Notes under the pieces: generated by a model
Seen by the model: only the letters and a program-made list of their open reading frames with translations
Databases searched by the model: none
Told to the model about the DNA's origin: nothing
DNA from: Pedobacter insulae
GTDB taxonomy: Bacteria > Bacteroidota > Bacteroidia > Sphingobacteriales > Sphingobacteriaceae
DNA: 64,000 bases
Direction of reading: 5' to 3'
Assembly (NCBI RefSeq): GCF_900113525.1
Contig: NZ_FOPP01000003.1
Location: forward strand, 372,001-436,000
Made by a program: the position numbers and the translations under genes
In this document: positions 36,067-45,759 of the stretch, one piece after another
Position numbering within the stretch: the first letter of the stretch is position 1
Layout: each line of letters starts with the position of its first letter

Positions 36067-36273
36067 TTACCCTTGCGCTAAGCTTTCACGATATTCTTGT
36101 TGTAATTCAAAAAGGCATCTTGCACATAAACAGCCATCGTAAAGTTCGCTAATATGCTGAACTTCGTTGATGCTTAACTGCACTACGCTACATTGACATT
36201 TGGTATAAGAATTTGCTTTACACTCAATGGCATTATTGCAACGTTCACATGAAATAATTTCGTGCTTTGTCAT
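36067..36273 (-). CDS. Small cysteine-rich protein (CWC-like)
   Basis: 68 aa with eight cysteines (Cys9, 12, 18, 26, 28, 48, 50, 53) in the arrangement CERCNNAIEC, KCQC and CLCARC, like the cysteine-rich CWC family of likely zinc-binding proteins. Function unknown. The -7 motif TACTTTTG at 36279-36286 ends 5 nt before the ATG, so the mRNA may lack a leader. It follows nrdA on the same strand but is separated from it by the nrd terminator, and it lies upstream of the aguB operon. Confidence 0.8.
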   Translation of the reverse strand: MTKHEIISCERCNNAIECKANSYTKCQCSVVQLSINEVQHISELYDGCLCARCLFELQQEYRESLAQG

Positions 36274-36278
36274 TTATA

Positions 36279-36286
36279 CAAAAGTA
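36279..36286 (-). promoter_or_regulatory. -7 box directly before the CWC-like gene
   Basis: TACTTTTG on the minus strand with only 5 nt to the ATG. A TTG lies 24 nt upstream, longer than usual. If used, the transcript would start at or very close to the start codon. Confidence 0.4.
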
Positions 36287-36311
36287 AAGATTTATAGAGA
36301 ATCTTAGGTAC

Positions 36312-36342
36312 AAAAAAAGGGTATGATGTTACCATCTTACCC
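36312..36342 (-). terminator. Hairpin terminator after nrdA
   Basis: GGGTATGATG (36319-36328) pairs with CATCTTACCC (36333-36342) with one mismatch, and a T run follows on the minus strand. It ends the ribonucleotide reductase transcript. Confidence 0.7.
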
Positions 36343-36368
36343 CTTGCACTTATAATAAAAACTAAAAA

Positions 36369-38753
36369 CTAGCCAGAGCAGCTGATACAGCCTTCTTCCA
36401 TCGAACAAGTTGGCCCGTCTACAATCTCTTCTGCAACTTGTTCTTGTGTCATTTCTGCCGGAATTACCGCTTCAATCGCTTTGCCACCCTGATTTTCCAC
36501 AGTAAATTTAACAGCTTGTGAAGCAGCTTGTGTACGCAGATAATACATTCCTGTTTTCAATCCTTTTTTCCAAGCATAGAAGTGCATTGAAGTTAGTTTC
36601 GAAGTATTTGGCGCATTGATAAATAAGTTTAACGATTGCGATTGACAGATATAAGCCCCTCTATCAGCAGCCATATCTATGATGTTACGCATTTTAATCT
36701 CCCACACTGTTTTGTACAATTCTTTAATATAATCTGGTATTTCTGCGATTTCTTGGATTGAACCATTAGCTAAGATAATTCTATCTTTCATTGCAGGTGT
36801 CCATAAACCTAATGCAACTAAATCCTTTAACAGATGTTTATTAACCACTACAAACTCTCCACTTAATACACGACGTGTATAGATATTTGAAGTATAAGGC
36901 TCAAAGCATTCGTTGTTACCCAAAATCTGAGATGTAGAAGCTGTTGGCATTGGTGCAACCAATAACGAGTTGTAAACACCGGTCTTAACTACACGTTTAC
37001 GCAAAGTTTCCCAATCCCAACGATTACTTGCGGGTTTTACATTCCAAAGATCAAATTGGAACTTTCCTTTAGACAATGGAGAGCCCTTAAAGCTTTCATA
37101 AGGACCATTTTTCTCTGCCAAATCAGCAGAAGCTGTCATACCAGCGAAATAAATGGTTTCGAAGATCTCTTTGTTCAATTCTTTTGCCGCATCACTTTCG
37201 AAAGGTAAACGCATCAAAATAAAGGCATCTGCCAAACCTTGCACACCTAAACCAACTGGACGATGACGGAAGTTAGAATTCTGCGCTTCTATAACTGGAT
37301 AATAGTTATAATCGATGATTTTGTTCAAGTTTAAGGTAGCTTGATAAGTTACATCATATAGTTTTTGATGATCAAACTCACCGTTAATTACAAATCTTGG
37401 TAAAGCCAACGAAGCTAAATTACAAACTGCAACCTCATCCTTAGAGGTGTATTCAATAATCTCTGTACACAAGTTAGAGCTTTTAATAGTTCCTAAATTT
37501 TGCTGATTAGATTTACTATTAGCAGCATCCTTATACAATAAATACGGGGTACCAGTTTCAATTTGAGCATCTAAAATAGCGAACCAAAGTTCTTGAGCTT
37601 TAATTGTTTTACGCGCTCTGCCTTCTTGTTCATAGCGAGTATATAACTTGTTAAACTCTTCGCTATGGCAATCTGCTAAGCCCGGTGCTTCATCTGGAGA
37701 GAACAAACTCCAATCGCCATTTTCTTCAACACGTTGCATAAACAAATCGCAGATCCAAAGTGCATAGAATAAATCACGCGCGCGCATTTCTTCTTTTCCA
37801 TGGTTTTTACGTAAATCTAAGAAAGAGAAAATATCAGCATGCCATGGCTCTAAATAAATTGCAAAAGCACCTTTACGCTTACCCCCACCTTGATCTACAT
37901 AACGAGCTGTATCATTAAACACTTTAAGCATCGGAACAATACCGTTACTTGTACCATTTGTACCACCAATATAAGCGCCGGTAGCACGGATATTATGAAT
38001 GCTTAAGCCAATACCACCCGCACTTTGTGAAATTTTAGCAGTCTGTTTTAAAGTATCATAAATACCCTCAATGCTATCATCTTGCATCGTTAACAAGAAA
38101 CACGATGACATTTGAGGTTTAGGAGTTGCTGCATTAAATAAAGTTGGTGTCGCGTGTGTAAACCAACGCTCACTCATCAAATTATACGTTTTAATTGCAC
38201 TGTCAATATCTCCTTTGTGAATACCAACAGATACACGCATAAATAAATGCTGAGGGCGTTCAACAATTTGGCCATTTACTTTTAATAAATATGATTTCTC
38301 CAGGGTTTTGAAACCGAAATAATCAAACCCAAAATCTCTATCATAAATAATTGTGCTATCTAAGATATCAGCATTCTCTTTAATTACTTCCCAAACATCG
38401 TCTGCAATTAAAGAAGACGGTTTGTCTGTTTTAGGATCAATATAGGTGTACAACATTTCCATCGTTTTTGAAAACGACTTCAAAGTGTTCTTATGTAAGT
38501 TAGAAACAGCAATACGAGATGCTAACAATGCGTAGTCAGGGTGTTTTGTAGTTAGGGATGCGGCTGTTTCCGCTGCGAGGTTATCAAGTTCTGAAGTTGT
38601 AACACCGTCATACAAACCTTCAATTACTTTTTTGGCAACATCAATAGGGTCTACTAATTCAGCATTAAAACCATAACATAACTTTTCGATTCGAGCCGTT
38701 ATCTTATCAAATTTTACCGCTTCTTGGCGGCCATCTCTTTTTATTACAAACAT
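36369..38753 (-). CDS. nrdA: Class Ia ribonucleoside-diphosphate reductase, alpha subunit
   Basis: 794 aa. Reduces ribonucleotides to deoxyribonucleotides. An ATP-cone regulatory domain occupies about residues 1-90 ([23 protein letters not shown]). In the catalytic barrel are Cys218 (PQMSSCFLL), the radical region NLCTEIIEY with CNLASLAL and the Tyr pair near the end ([19 protein letters not shown]). The C-terminus EEGCISCSG carries the redox cysteines. The sequence is of the eukaryote-like type common in Bacteroidota. nrdB lies upstream, 121 bp away. Confidence 0.96.
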   Translation of the reverse strand: MFVIKRDGRQEAVKFDKITARIEKLCYGFNAELVDPIDVAKKVIEGLYDGVTTSELDNLAAETAASLTTKHPDYALLASRIAVSNLHKNTLKSFSKTMEMLYTYIDPKTDKPSSLIADDVWEVIKENADILDSTIIYDRDFGFDYFGFKTLEKSYLLKVNGQIVERPQHLFMRVSVGIHKGDIDSAIKTYNLMSERWFTHATPTLFNAATPKPQMSSCFLLTMQDDSIEGIYDTLKQTAKISQSAGGIGLSIHNIRATGAYIGGTNGTSNGIVPMLKVFNDTARYVDQGGGKRKGAFAIYLEPWHADIFSFLDLRKNHGKEEMRARDLFYALWICDLFMQRVEENGDWSLFSPDEAPGLADCHSEEFNKLYTRYEQEGRARKTIKAQELWFAILDAQIETGTPYLLYKDAANSKSNQQNLGTIKSSNLCTEIIEYTSKDEVAVCNLASLALPRFVINGEFDHQKLYDVTYQATLNLNKIIDYNYYPVIEAQNSNFRHRPVGLGVQGLADAFILMRLPFESDAAKELNKEIFETIYFAGMTASADLAEKNGPYESFKGSPLSKGKFQFDLWNVKPASNRWDWETLRKRVVKTGVYNSLLVAPMPTASTSQILGNNECFEPYTSNIYTRRVLSGEFVVVNKHLLKDLVALGLWTPAMKDRIILANGSIQEIAEIPDYIKELYKTVWEIKMRNIIDMAADRGAYICQSQSLNLFINAPNTSKLTSMHFYAWKKGLKTGMYYLRTQAASQAVKFTVENQGGKAIEAVIPAEMTQEQVAEEIVDGPTCSMEEGCISCSG

Positions 38754-38874
38754 CCTTTAAAATATTATTGGTGCATATTGCAAGATAGTGGCACCAGGTT
38801 TTAAAATTTATTATTTAGTACACCAGACAAGAGCCCTAACCATCTGTCTTGTAAACTTTTCCTTATTACGCTAC

Positions 38875-39852
38875 TTAAAAATCATCATCTAGCGAAAATG
38901 CAGATGCCTTATCTTCTGATGAAGTTAAAACCCCGCTTTTCTGATAGTCTCCTACTCGTTTTTCAAAGAAATTTGTTTTCCCCTGTAAGGAAATCATTTC
39001 CATAAAATCGAATGGATTAGTTGCATTATAAATCTTTTTATAACCCAACTCTTGCAACCATCTATCGGCTACAAACTCAATATACTGGCTCATCAATTTG
39101 GCATTCATACCAATCAATGCAACAGGCAATGCATCCGTAATAAACTCCTTTTCAATTTCAACTGCATCACTAATAATGCCATGCACTTGTTCCTCACTTA
39201 GTTTATTACTTAACATGCTATATAATAAACATGCAAATTCGCAATGAGAGCCCTCATCTCGCGAAATTAATTCGTTGCTGAAAGTTAAACCAGGCATTAA
39301 ACCTCGTTTTTTCAACCAAAAAATAGAGCAAAAACTACCGCTAAAGAAAATACCTTCAACTGCTGCGAAGGCAACTAAACGCTCAGCAAAAGTTCCATTC
39401 TCAATCCATCTTAATGCCCATTCAGCTTTCTTTTTAACTGCTGGAACGGTATCAATGGCATGGAACAAACGATCTTTCTCATCTGGATCTTTAATATAAG
39501 TATCAATTAGTAAGGCATAGGTTTCGGCATGAATATTTTCCATCATAATCTGGAAACCATAAAAACAACGTGCTTCAGGCAATTGAACTTCGCTCATAAA
39601 ATTTACAGCCAAATTTTCATTCACAATACCATCACTAGCCGAGAAAAAAGCGAGTATATGGGAAATAAAATGCCTCTCGCCATCATTTAAATTATCCCAA
39701 TGCTTTTGATCATCAGATAAGTCTATTTCTTCTGCTGTCCAAAAACTCGCTTCTGTTTTTTTATACATTTCCCAAAGAGCGGGATACTTAATCGGTAAAA
39801 GGACAAATCGATCCTTATTTTCCTTTAGCAATAATTCTTCTTCCTGCGGCAT
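38875..39852 (-). CDS. nrdB: Class Ia ribonucleoside-diphosphate reductase, beta subunit
   Basis: 325 aa. Houses the diiron centre and tyrosyl radical. The ligand pattern resembles mouse R2: Asp44 in FWTAEEIDL, Glu105 and His108 in MENIHAETY, radical Tyr112, a Glu in [10 protein letters not shown] and Glu/His in DEGSHCEFA. The tail SAFSLDDDF is the short acidic peptide that docks to NrdA. It lies first in the nrd transcript; a -7-like motif (40020-40027) is far upstream. Confidence 0.96.
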   Translation of the reverse strand: MPQEEELLLKENKDRFVLLPIKYPALWEMYKKTEASFWTAEEIDLSDDQKHWDNLNDGERHFISHILAFFSASDGIVNENLAVNFMSEVQLPEARCFYGFQIMMENIHAETYALLIDTYIKDPDEKDRLFHAIDTVPAVKKKAEWALRWIENGTFAERLVAFAAVEGIFFSGSFCSIFWLKKRGLMPGLTFSNELISRDEGSHCEFACLLYSMLSNKLSEEQVHGIISDAVEIEKEFITDALPVALIGMNAKLMSQYIEFVADRWLQELGYKKIYNATNPFDFMEMISLQGKTNFFEKRVGDYQKSGVLTSSEDKASAFSLDDDF

Positions 39853-40211
39853 AAACTTATTTTTTTACGTTTAGAAATCTATTAAAATCAATTCGCCCAC
39901 AAAACCCATTTAGGTTCGTTATTCTTTAAAAAGGTTCAAATTGCACCCGTTTTTAACCAACTAAATGTTAAGTATTTAAATAATATTATGTGAGGATTCT
40001 TTTAAAGAACTTTGTTTAACAAATATAGAAGTTGAGAGATTTTTTGCCCTACAAAGTTGTTAACATGTGCATGAATTGTTCGAAAGTTTTCATCAAAATA
40101 GTGTCAGAAACGACATGAAAAAAAGCTAATTATTTCTTTTTAAGCACTTACAGAATCAAAATGAGTGTTAATAATTTTAAAAACCCAACTGTAACATTAA
40201 TCTATTGGCTC
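39853..40211. other. 359-bp AT-rich region upstream of nrdB
   Basis: No gene seen. It lies between nrdB, whose 5' side it adjoins, and the 3' end of the RlpA-like gene on the same strand. On the minus strand TATATTTG (40027-40020) fits the -7 consensus, with a TTG 24 nt further up (weak spacing), which would give nrdB a leader of about 160 nt. I saw no NrdR box or DnaA box. Confidence 0.4.
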
Positions 40212-40586
40212 TTAATTTAACACGTAGGAAATTTCCACCTTCGCGTAACCTAGTCTATAGATTCCCAGCGCTTTCGCAGCACTTTGGGATAAGTCCAATT
40301 CAAATTTTTTACTAAAAGGTCCACGATCGTTAATCCTTACCTCAACAATTTTATCATTGCGTAAATTCTTTACCCTCACTATTGTTCCGAAAGGTAATTT
40401 CCGATGAGCCGCTGTGAATTTAGCAGCTCTATATCTTTCGCCACTGGTGGTTTTTCTTCCTTCAAATTTCTTAGCATAGTATGTGGTAAAAATAGTTTTA
40501 ACTATTGTATCAGGTTCTTTTACCGAAATAGATTGAGCTTGCGCTCCAAACGAAATTAAACTTAAGAACAGAAATAGTTTCCTCAT
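40212..40586 (-). CDS. RlpA-like double-psi beta-barrel protein
   Basis: 124 aa from ATG 40586; the upstream frame is longer but the signal peptide MRKLFLFLSLISFGAQAQ begins here. The mature protein is essentially one RlpA-like domain: TTYYAKKFEGRKTTSGERY, FTAAHRKLPFGTIVRV, VEVRINDRGPF and FELDLSQSAAKALGI, including the Asp of NDRGP. RlpA proteins are septal lytic transglycosylases or peptidoglycan-binding proteins; this one lacks the SPOR domain, so the role is uncertain. Confidence 0.88.
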   Translation of the reverse strand: MRKLFLFLSLISFGAQAQSISVKEPDTIVKTIFTTYYAKKFEGRKTTSGERYRAAKFTAAHRKLPFGTIVRVKNLRNDKIVEVRINDRGPFSKKFELDLSQSAAKALGIYRLGYAKVEISYVLN

Positions 40587-40721
40587 ATGATGATTTGTTG
40601 CTAGCTCTTGTTTATTAGTGGGGTTCAAATATACAAAATCATTTTTAATGATCTAAAACAGCAGAAATTCAGACCTTGAGAGCTTAATTCTACGCTACAT
40701 TTTCTGGTACGATTTTCTTAA

Positions 40722-40764
40722 CGACTTCGTAAGTCGGCTGGTTTTCAGCCGACTTACGAAGTCG
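40722..40764. repeat. 19-bp perfect hairpin, REP-like
   Basis: CGACTTCGTAAGTCGGCTG (40722-40740) pairs exactly with its complement (40746-40764) across a 5-nt loop GTTTT. Each arm is itself nearly palindromic (CGACTT-CGT-AAGTCG), so a cruciform or cloverleaf is possible. There is no T run, so it is unlikely to be a simple terminator. A related sequence occurs at 43885-43917. It lies between the RlpA-like and PEGA-like genes, which are divergent. Confidence 0.75.
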
Positions 40765-40829
40765 AAATTGACAAAAAATTTTGAAAGATATATTTCTTTT
40801 AGCATCTTGTAGCAAAAATTAGTTCTCTC

Positions 40830-42143
40830 ATGAAAATCCGTATTACAATACTCCTATTAGTGGTATTAGTTGCTAACATTGCTAACGCCCAAAAAATGAA
40901 AATTAGTGTCCTCCCTGCCGACGCTAACATATATGAATCAAAAACCGGCGGACAGGAACAACTCCTTGGAACTGGCTCTGCAGAGATTAAAATCAATAAA
41001 GATTTTCCTGTTAAGCTTATTTTTAAAAAACCGGGTTTTAAACCATTTACAAAGTCTTACCAAAGGCTAAAAGGTATAGATCCTAAAAAAGAAGACCTTG
41101 TTGAACTAAAGGATAGAATGGTTACAGTATCCGCTGAACCTTATGATGCCAAGATTTTTGTAAATGGAATAGAGATTGGCACTAAAAAAATATATGTATA
41201 TATCAACGAAAATAGCTCGACCACTGTCGAGGTAACTAAACCAGGTTTCTACAAAAAAACTAAAGTTTATTATAATCAAGCAGGTAGAGATGTTTCTCCG
41301 GTAGACGATTTCATTGTTTTAGAAGACAAAGCTGTCAAAGTAAAATTATTCCCAAATGATGCACAAATTTTTGTCGACGGGAAAAAGTTAGCCGATAACT
41401 CTGATGAAATCGTTGTTCCAAGTAAAACCAATGTAGCCGTAGAGTATAGAAAAGAAGGCTACGTCCCTATAGAACGAACCTACTACAATAAAGAAGGAAT
41501 GCCACAAACGCCTTTATTTGAGACAATTACATTAAAAGACCGAGTAGTAAGAATAAACACGACACCAAGCGACGCCATTATTAAAGTTGACGGGAAACAA
41601 GTGGCTAATGGAGAACATTCTGTTAAAATCTTGGATGGAGCCTGCGTTGAAGTTATAGTTGAACGTGCAGGTTTTGTGCCAATTATTAAAAATTTCTGCA
41701 ATCAGATCAACATGCAGGCACCGCCTACAAACGAGCATATTGCGTTGAAAACAGATGAAGCTTACACTTCATCTATCCAAAGCGACCAGGCAAATGTAAA
41801 CTTCAGCATAACCGTTGGCGCAACAAGAACACCCGAAGACGCTTGGAAAATAATGAATGGAATTGTTACCAATTATTTTGATGTAATTGAAATGGCTGAT
41901 AAAGAAACTTCTTATTTACGTACTGCCTGGTCTATGAAAAATTTCCCTAACAACACAATTCGTACTAGGGTAATTGTTAAACCGGGTAATACTGGAACAC
42001 AACAATATGTGGTAAAAATTCAGAGCGAGGCCTCTAATGCTGCCAATACAGGAGCGAAAGATGATGAGAAATTCAAAGAATGGGAACGATTACTGAACAC
42101 TTATAAGGATGTAATAAGTGAAATGCAAGCTAGGTTGCAATAA
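40830..42143 (+). CDS. Secreted protein with four PEGA-like repeats
   Basis: 437 aa with a signal peptide (MKIRITILLLVVLVANIANAQ). Residues about 22-308 are four tandem repeats of roughly 70 aa, each with the beta-strand pattern of PEGA domains: KISVLPADANIYE, VTVSAEPYDAKIFVNG, VKVKLFPNDAQIFVDG and VRINTTPSDAIIKVDG, each ending in an xxLKD-type step. The last part (about 320-437) is a separate domain (NVNFSITVGATRTPEDAWKI and VIVKPGNTGTQQYVVKIQSE). PEGA domains occur in surface and envelope proteins that bind ligands. Function unknown. Confidence 0.8.
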   Translation: MKIRITILLLVVLVANIANAQKMKISVLPADANIYESKTGGQEQLLGTGSAEIKINKDFPVKLIFKKPGFKPFTKSYQRLKGIDPKKEDLVELKDRMVTVSAEPYDAKIFVNGIEIGTKKIYVYINENSSTTVEVTKPGFYKKTKVYYNQAGRDVSPVDDFIVLEDKAVKVKLFPNDAQIFVDGKKLADNSDEIVVPSKTNVAVEYRKEGYVPIERTYYNKEGMPQTPLFETITLKDRVVRINTTPSDAIIKVDGKQVANGEHSVKILDGACVEVIVERAGFVPIIKNFCNQINMQAPPTNEHIALKTDEAYTSSIQSDQANVNFSITVGATRTPEDAWKIMNGIVTNYFDVIEMADKETSYLRTAWSMKNFPNNTIRTRVIVKPGNTGTQQYVVKIQSEASNAANTGAKDDEKFKEWERLLNTYKDVISEMQARLQ

Positions 42144-42158
42144 CCTAGCTTAGCTATT

Positions 42159-42647
42159 TTATTTATCCTTTTTCTCGGGCACAAAAATCATCGAAATTGA
42201 ATTTACGCAATGACGGGTGTTTTTATTGGTAAAACCCTCCCCTATAAATACATGACCTAGGTGTGCCTCACAGTTAGCGCATACGATTTCTACACGTTGA
42301 CCATCGGCATCAGGAATGCGTTTTACTGAACCTTTGATTTCGTCGTCGAAAGCTGGCCATCCACAATGTGCATCAAATTTCGAATCCGATTTATACAACG
42401 GTGCATTACATCTTTTACATATGTAGATGCCTTTTTCATTAAACTTATCATACTTTCCGGTACCAGGATATTCAGTACCCTTACGCACAATCACATCTTC
42501 TTCTTCTTTGGTTAATTTATTCCATTCCATTTTCTTTGTTGTTTTAGCAGGTGTTGCTTTTTGTCCTTCCTTTTGAGCGCATGCGGCTAAGCCTGTTACC
42601 AAAAACGCACTTAACATGATTAATGTTTTATTGATTAATGTTTTCAT
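42159..42647 (-). CDS. msrB: Lipoprotein peptide-methionine (R)-S-oxide reductase
   Basis: 162 aa. Repairs the R isomer of oxidised methionine. The domain is complete: zinc cysteines Cys77, Cys80, Cys123 and Cys126 (ICKRC, VCANC), catalytic Cys147 in NTRHCVNSISM, and HCGWPAF with Cys95. Unusually, the N-terminus is a lipoprotein signal ending GLAACAQ (Cys23), so the enzyme should be outside the cytoplasm, probably repairing periplasmic proteins. A -7 motif (TATATTTG on the minus strand, 42716-42723) may be its promoter. Confidence 0.93.
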   Translation of the reverse strand: MKTLINKTLIMLSAFLVTGLAACAQKEGQKATPAKTTKKMEWNKLTKEEEDVIVRKGTEYPGTGKYDKFNEKGIYICKRCNAPLYKSDSKFDAHCGWPAFDDEIKGSVKRIPDADGQRVEIVCANCEAHLGHVFIGEGFTNKNTRHCVNSISMIFVPEKKDK

Positions 42648-42951
42648 TTTGTGTCTATTTATATGCTCATATACGATTTATGCAAACAGTTGGATTTGAC
42701 ACCTATGCGCTATAACAAATATAATTAATTACCACTCGCCATTTTTCATTTTAAGGTAAGGATTTAACCGTTTAACTATTTGTCTTCTGTAAGTGATAAT
42801 CTAGGATAAGACAAGAGTAATATATCACCACTTCGGCGTGCTATAAACACTATCGTTCAGTTATAATGCCTTTTAAAAAGAGAGAGATTGTAGGAATAGC
42901 AAAAAAAACGCCTCTTAATTAGGAGGCGTTTTCAGTATATAACAAATTTTC
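42648..42951. other. 304-bp region upstream of msrB
   Basis: No gene seen. It holds the candidate msrB -7 box (TATATTTG on the minus strand, 42723-42716) and, next to sucD, the hairpin terminator of sucD at 42905-42932. The middle part has no recognised signal. Confidence 0.4.
42905..42932 (-). terminator. Hairpin terminator after sucD
   Basis: AAAACGCCTC (42905-42914) pairs with GAGGCGTTTT (42923-42932), 8-nt loop, with an extended T run on the minus strand (positions 42901-42908 complement). Confidence 0.85.
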
Positions 42952-43824
42952 TTATTTCTTTAATAATTTCGCCATAGCTTCCCCAATTTCAGCTGGACTT
43001 TCTACCACCGTAATTCCGCACTCAGCCATAATTTTCATTTTAGCTGCAGCTGTATCATCGGCACCACCAACGATCGCACCTGCATGCCCCATTCTACGTC
43101 CCGGAGGCGCAGTTTGTCCGGCGATGAACCCTACAACAGGTTTAGTTCCGTTTTCTTTAATCCACAAGGCTGCCTCAGCTTCCATTCCACCACCAATTTC
43201 ACCAATCATGATGATACCTTCAGTTTCTGGATCATTCATTAATAATTCAACAGCTTGTTTAGTAGTTGTACCAATAATTGGGTCACCACCGATACCAATT
43301 GCTGTAGTAATACCTAAGCCTGCTTTTACCACTTGATCAACAGCTTCATAGGTTAATGTACCCGATTTAGAAACTACACCTACTGTACCTCTTTTAAAGA
43401 TAAAACCTGGCATAATGCCAATCTTAGCTTCATCAGCCGTGATAATACCTGGGCAATTTGGACCGATTAAACGGCAATCTTTATCGGCGATATAAGATTT
43501 TACAGCAATCATATCCTTTGTTGGGATACCTTCTGTAATACAAACAATCACTTTAATGCCTGCTTCTGCAGCTTCCATGATCGCATCTGCAGCAAATGCA
43601 GGTGGTACAAAAATAATAGACACATTAGCTCCAGCTTTATCAACAGCATCCTTAACTGTATTAAACACAGGTTTATCAAGGTGTGTCTGACCGCCTTTAC
43701 CAGGAGTTACCCCACCAACAACGTTTGTACCGTAAGCTATCATTTGCTCAGCATGGTAAGTACCTTCGTTACCGGTAAACCCCTGAACAATTACTTTAGA
43801 ATCTTTATTTACTAAAACACTCAT
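42952..43824 (-). CDS. sucD: Succinyl-CoA synthetase alpha subunit
   Basis: 290 aa from ATG 43824. TCA-cycle enzyme that makes ATP or GTP while converting succinyl-CoA to succinate. Motifs: [45 protein letters not shown] and phospho-His247 in [13 protein letters not shown] longer frame starts at TTG 43845, but the promoter -7 box (43843-43850) overlaps that codon, so the shorter start is the transcribed one. sucC is not next to it. Confidence 0.96.
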   Translation of the reverse strand: MSVLVNKDSKVIVQGFTGNEGTYHAEQMIAYGTNVVGGVTPGKGGQTHLDKPVFNTVKDAVDKAGANVSIIFVPPAFAADAIMEAAEAGIKVIVCITEGIPTKDMIAVKSYIADKDCRLIGPNCPGIITADEAKIGIMPGFIFKRGTVGVVSKSGTLTYEAVDQVVKAGLGITTAIGIGGDPIIGTTTKQAVELLMNDPETEGIIMIGEIGGGMEAEAALWIKENGTKPVVGFIAGQTAPPGRRMGHAGAIVGGADDTAAAKMKIMAECGITVVESPAEIGEAMAKLLKK

Positions 43825-43842
43825 TATATCTATTTTTTTGTG

Positions 43843-43873
43843 CAAACTTAAGTTAAAAGCTGTGGATTTTCAA
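43843..43873 (-). promoter_or_regulatory. Bacteroidota-type promoter for sucD
   Basis: On the minus strand TTG (43873-43871), 20-nt spacer, TAAGTTTG (43850-43843). Full consensus match; transcription would start about 13 nt before the ATG at 43824. Confidence 0.7.
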
Positions 43874-43884
43874 ATTTATTTTCT

Positions 43885-43917
43885 AGACCTACGAAGTCTT
43901 AAAAACTTCTTAAGACT
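43885..43917. repeat. REP-like palindromic element
   Basis: AGTCTTA (43895-43901) pairs with TAAGACT (43911-43917) over a 9-nt loop, and AGAC at 43885-43888 pairs with GTCT at 43896-43899. The CTACGAAGTC core (43889-43898) matches the arm of the hairpin at 40722-40764 with one difference. It lies just behind dctA and upstream of the sucD promoter. Confidence 0.55.
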
Positions 43918-43919
43918 AC

Positions 43920-45194
43920 CTAAAAATGATCTTCTTCCGCTTTCTCAATTGCAGCCGGCTGTATAGCTTTTAGATATTTCTTTTGATCGAACTCATTTTC
44001 GCTTTTCGCAATTACAATAGTTGCAATTCCATTCCCAATCATATTGGTAATAGCCCTTGCTTCGCTCATAAACCTGTCGACACCCAATAAAATGGCAATA
44101 TGCTCAACAGGCATAATTTTTAAGGCGGTTAATGTACTCGCCAACACTATAAAACCGCTACCCGTTACTCCAGCAGCACCTTTTGAAGTGACCATTAACA
44201 CAGCCATTACAGACAATTGCTCTCCTAAGCTCAAATCAATATGGAAAACCTGAGTTAAAAAGATAACCGCCATTGCTAAATAAATTGCTGTTCCATCTAA
44301 ATTAAAGGAATAACCTGTTGGGATTACCAAACCAACTACTGATTTATCACAACCAATATCTTCCATTTTCTTCATCATGCTCGGCAATACAGACTCGGAA
44401 GAAGAGGTTCCTAAAACAATTAATATTTCTTGTCGGATATATTTCAAATACTGCCAAAGGCTAAACTTATAATAACGGCAAATAGCATTCAATATCACAA
44501 AAATAAAAAGAAAACATGTTAGGTAAACGGCACCCATAAGCTTAGCCATGGGCAATAAAGTTCCTAATCCATATTTACCAACACTGAAAGCCATGCCCCC
44601 AAATGCTCCGATAGGCGCAACCCGCATCACTACCTTCATAATGTTAAAAAGTACTTTGGAGATTTTGTCGAACGTACTAATCAAAGAATGCCCCTTCTCC
44701 CCCATTTTACTTAGGCCGTATCCAAATAAAATAGCAAAAAACAGGATTTGGAGAATTTCCCCTTTGGTAAAAGCTTCAAAAATATTCTTGGGAATAATGT
44801 GGGCAATAAACTCCAGCCAATTTATCTCGCCAGCTTGCGTAGTGTATGCGGCTATCTTAGCCACATCACCAGCAGGCACATTTACATCAACCCCCGGCTT
44901 CAATAAATTTGCTACCACCATCCCGATCATAATCGCAAGCGTAGTTACAATTTCAAAATACAATAAAGCTTTCCCACCTACTCTACCTACCTTTTTCATA
45001 TCCCCCATGTGGGCAATACCTAAAACGATAGTAAAAAATATGATAGGCGCAATTAACATGCTAATCATATTGATAAAGCTCTTGCTGATTAACTCTGCGT
45101 AGGAGGAAAAACCTGGATATAAAACACCGACCAAAATCCCTAAAGCAATGGCTACTAAAACTTGGAATGTTAAATTAGATAAAACGGACTTCAT
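43920..45194 (-). CDS. dctA: DctA-type dicarboxylate:cation symporter
   Basis: 424 aa integral membrane protein of the DAACS (GltP/DctA) family. Visible parts: KSFINMISMLIAPIIFFTIVLGIAHMGDMKKVGR near helix 2-3, the hairpin motif GTSSSESVLPSMMKKME, helix 7 VGLVIPTGYSFNLDGTAIYLAMAV with the substrate-binding region, and VTSKGAAGVTGSGFIVL. It imports C4-dicarboxylates such as succinate and fumarate. Proximity to sucD (96 bp) is suggestive but the genes have separate promoters. Confidence 0.92.
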   Translation of the reverse strand: MKSVLSNLTFQVLVAIALGILVGVLYPGFSSYAELISKSFINMISMLIAPIIFFTIVLGIAHMGDMKKVGRVGGKALLYFEIVTTLAIMIGMVVANLLKPGVDVNVPAGDVAKIAAYTTQAGEINWLEFIAHIIPKNIFEAFTKGEILQILFFAILFGYGLSKMGEKGHSLISTFDKISKVLFNIMKVVMRVAPIGAFGGMAFSVGKYGLGTLLPMAKLMGAVYLTCFLFIFVILNAICRYYKFSLWQYLKYIRQEILIVLGTSSSESVLPSMMKKMEDIGCDKSVVGLVIPTGYSFNLDGTAIYLAMAVIFLTQVFHIDLSLGEQLSVMAVLMVTSKGAAGVTGSGFIVLASTLTALKIMPVEHIAILLGVDRFMSEARAITNMIGNGIATIVIAKSENEFDQKKYLKAIQPAAIEKAEEDHF

Positions 45195-45296
45195 TTAAAT
45201 GGATTTAAAATTTGAAGATATAAAATTTTATGCTTCTAACTCCGTTTTTATGAAATAGCATTAATATTAGATAAAATACTATCGCTCAAAAAATTC

Positions 45297-45304
45297 TATC
45301 TTTG
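45297..45304 (+). promoter_or_regulatory. -7 box directly before the 45310 lipoprotein gene
   Basis: TATCTTTG ends 5 nt before the ATG, which would make the transcript start at or near the start codon. No clear -33 TTG was found. Confidence 0.4.
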
Positions 45305-45309
45305 TATAT

Positions 45310-45759
45310 ATGAGAAAATATATCTTTTCAGTTGCTTTTTTTGCGTTTATGGCTATCATTTTCTTTACCTGCAAAAAAGACGAAATCAATGACCAAGAAT
45401 TTGTAAAAAATCATTTTGTTGGAAGATGGCCTTTATTAAAAACAATTAATATAACAACAAAAAATGGCGATACAACCGTAAAGGATACCGTTTATTACGG
45501 CTTAGATAGCCCAAAAGTTGTAATACCCATTGATACATTGCTTTTTACAAAAGAAGACAAATACATTAAAGCTGGGGACACCGTTAACTATACAATTGAT
45601 GAAACTGGCGATCATATCAGCTTCAGTACCATTCCCGCAGAAACTTGGAAAATAAAATATTTGAGGTTAAAAAGCATTATTTTAACACGAGAGAAGACCG
45701 AGAAAAAGGGTTCTGATACTTTTATCTACTATACGGAAGAACAGTTAATTAGAAATTAA
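45310..45759 (+). CDS. Lipocalin-like lipoprotein of unknown function
   Basis: 149 aa. Lipoprotein signal MRKYIFSVAFFAFMAIIFFTC (Cys21). The rest is a small beta-barrel-like domain (FVGRWPLLKTINITTKNG, DTLLFTKEDKYIKAGDTVNYTI, YLRLKSIILTREK), as in the lipocalin-like proteins common in this phylum. It may be expressed from a nearly leaderless mRNA. Its stop codon overlaps that of the ABC exporter gene on the other strand by 3 bp (TTAA). Confidence 0.72.
   Translation: MRKYIFSVAFFAFMAIIFFTCKKDEINDQEFVKNHFVGRWPLLKTINITTKNGDTTVKDTVYYGLDSPKVVIPIDTLLFTKEDKYIKAGDTVNYTIDETGDHISFSTIPAETWKIKYLRLKSIILTREKTEKKGSDTFIYYTEEQLIRN

Noticed and set aside
40722..40764. Reading the 19-bp hairpin as a terminator
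   Set aside because: No T run follows on either strand and the arms are palindromic, which fits a repeat element better.
44548..45102. 184-aa plus-strand frame opposite dctA
   Set aside because: Antisense of a clear membrane transporter; no start context or domain.
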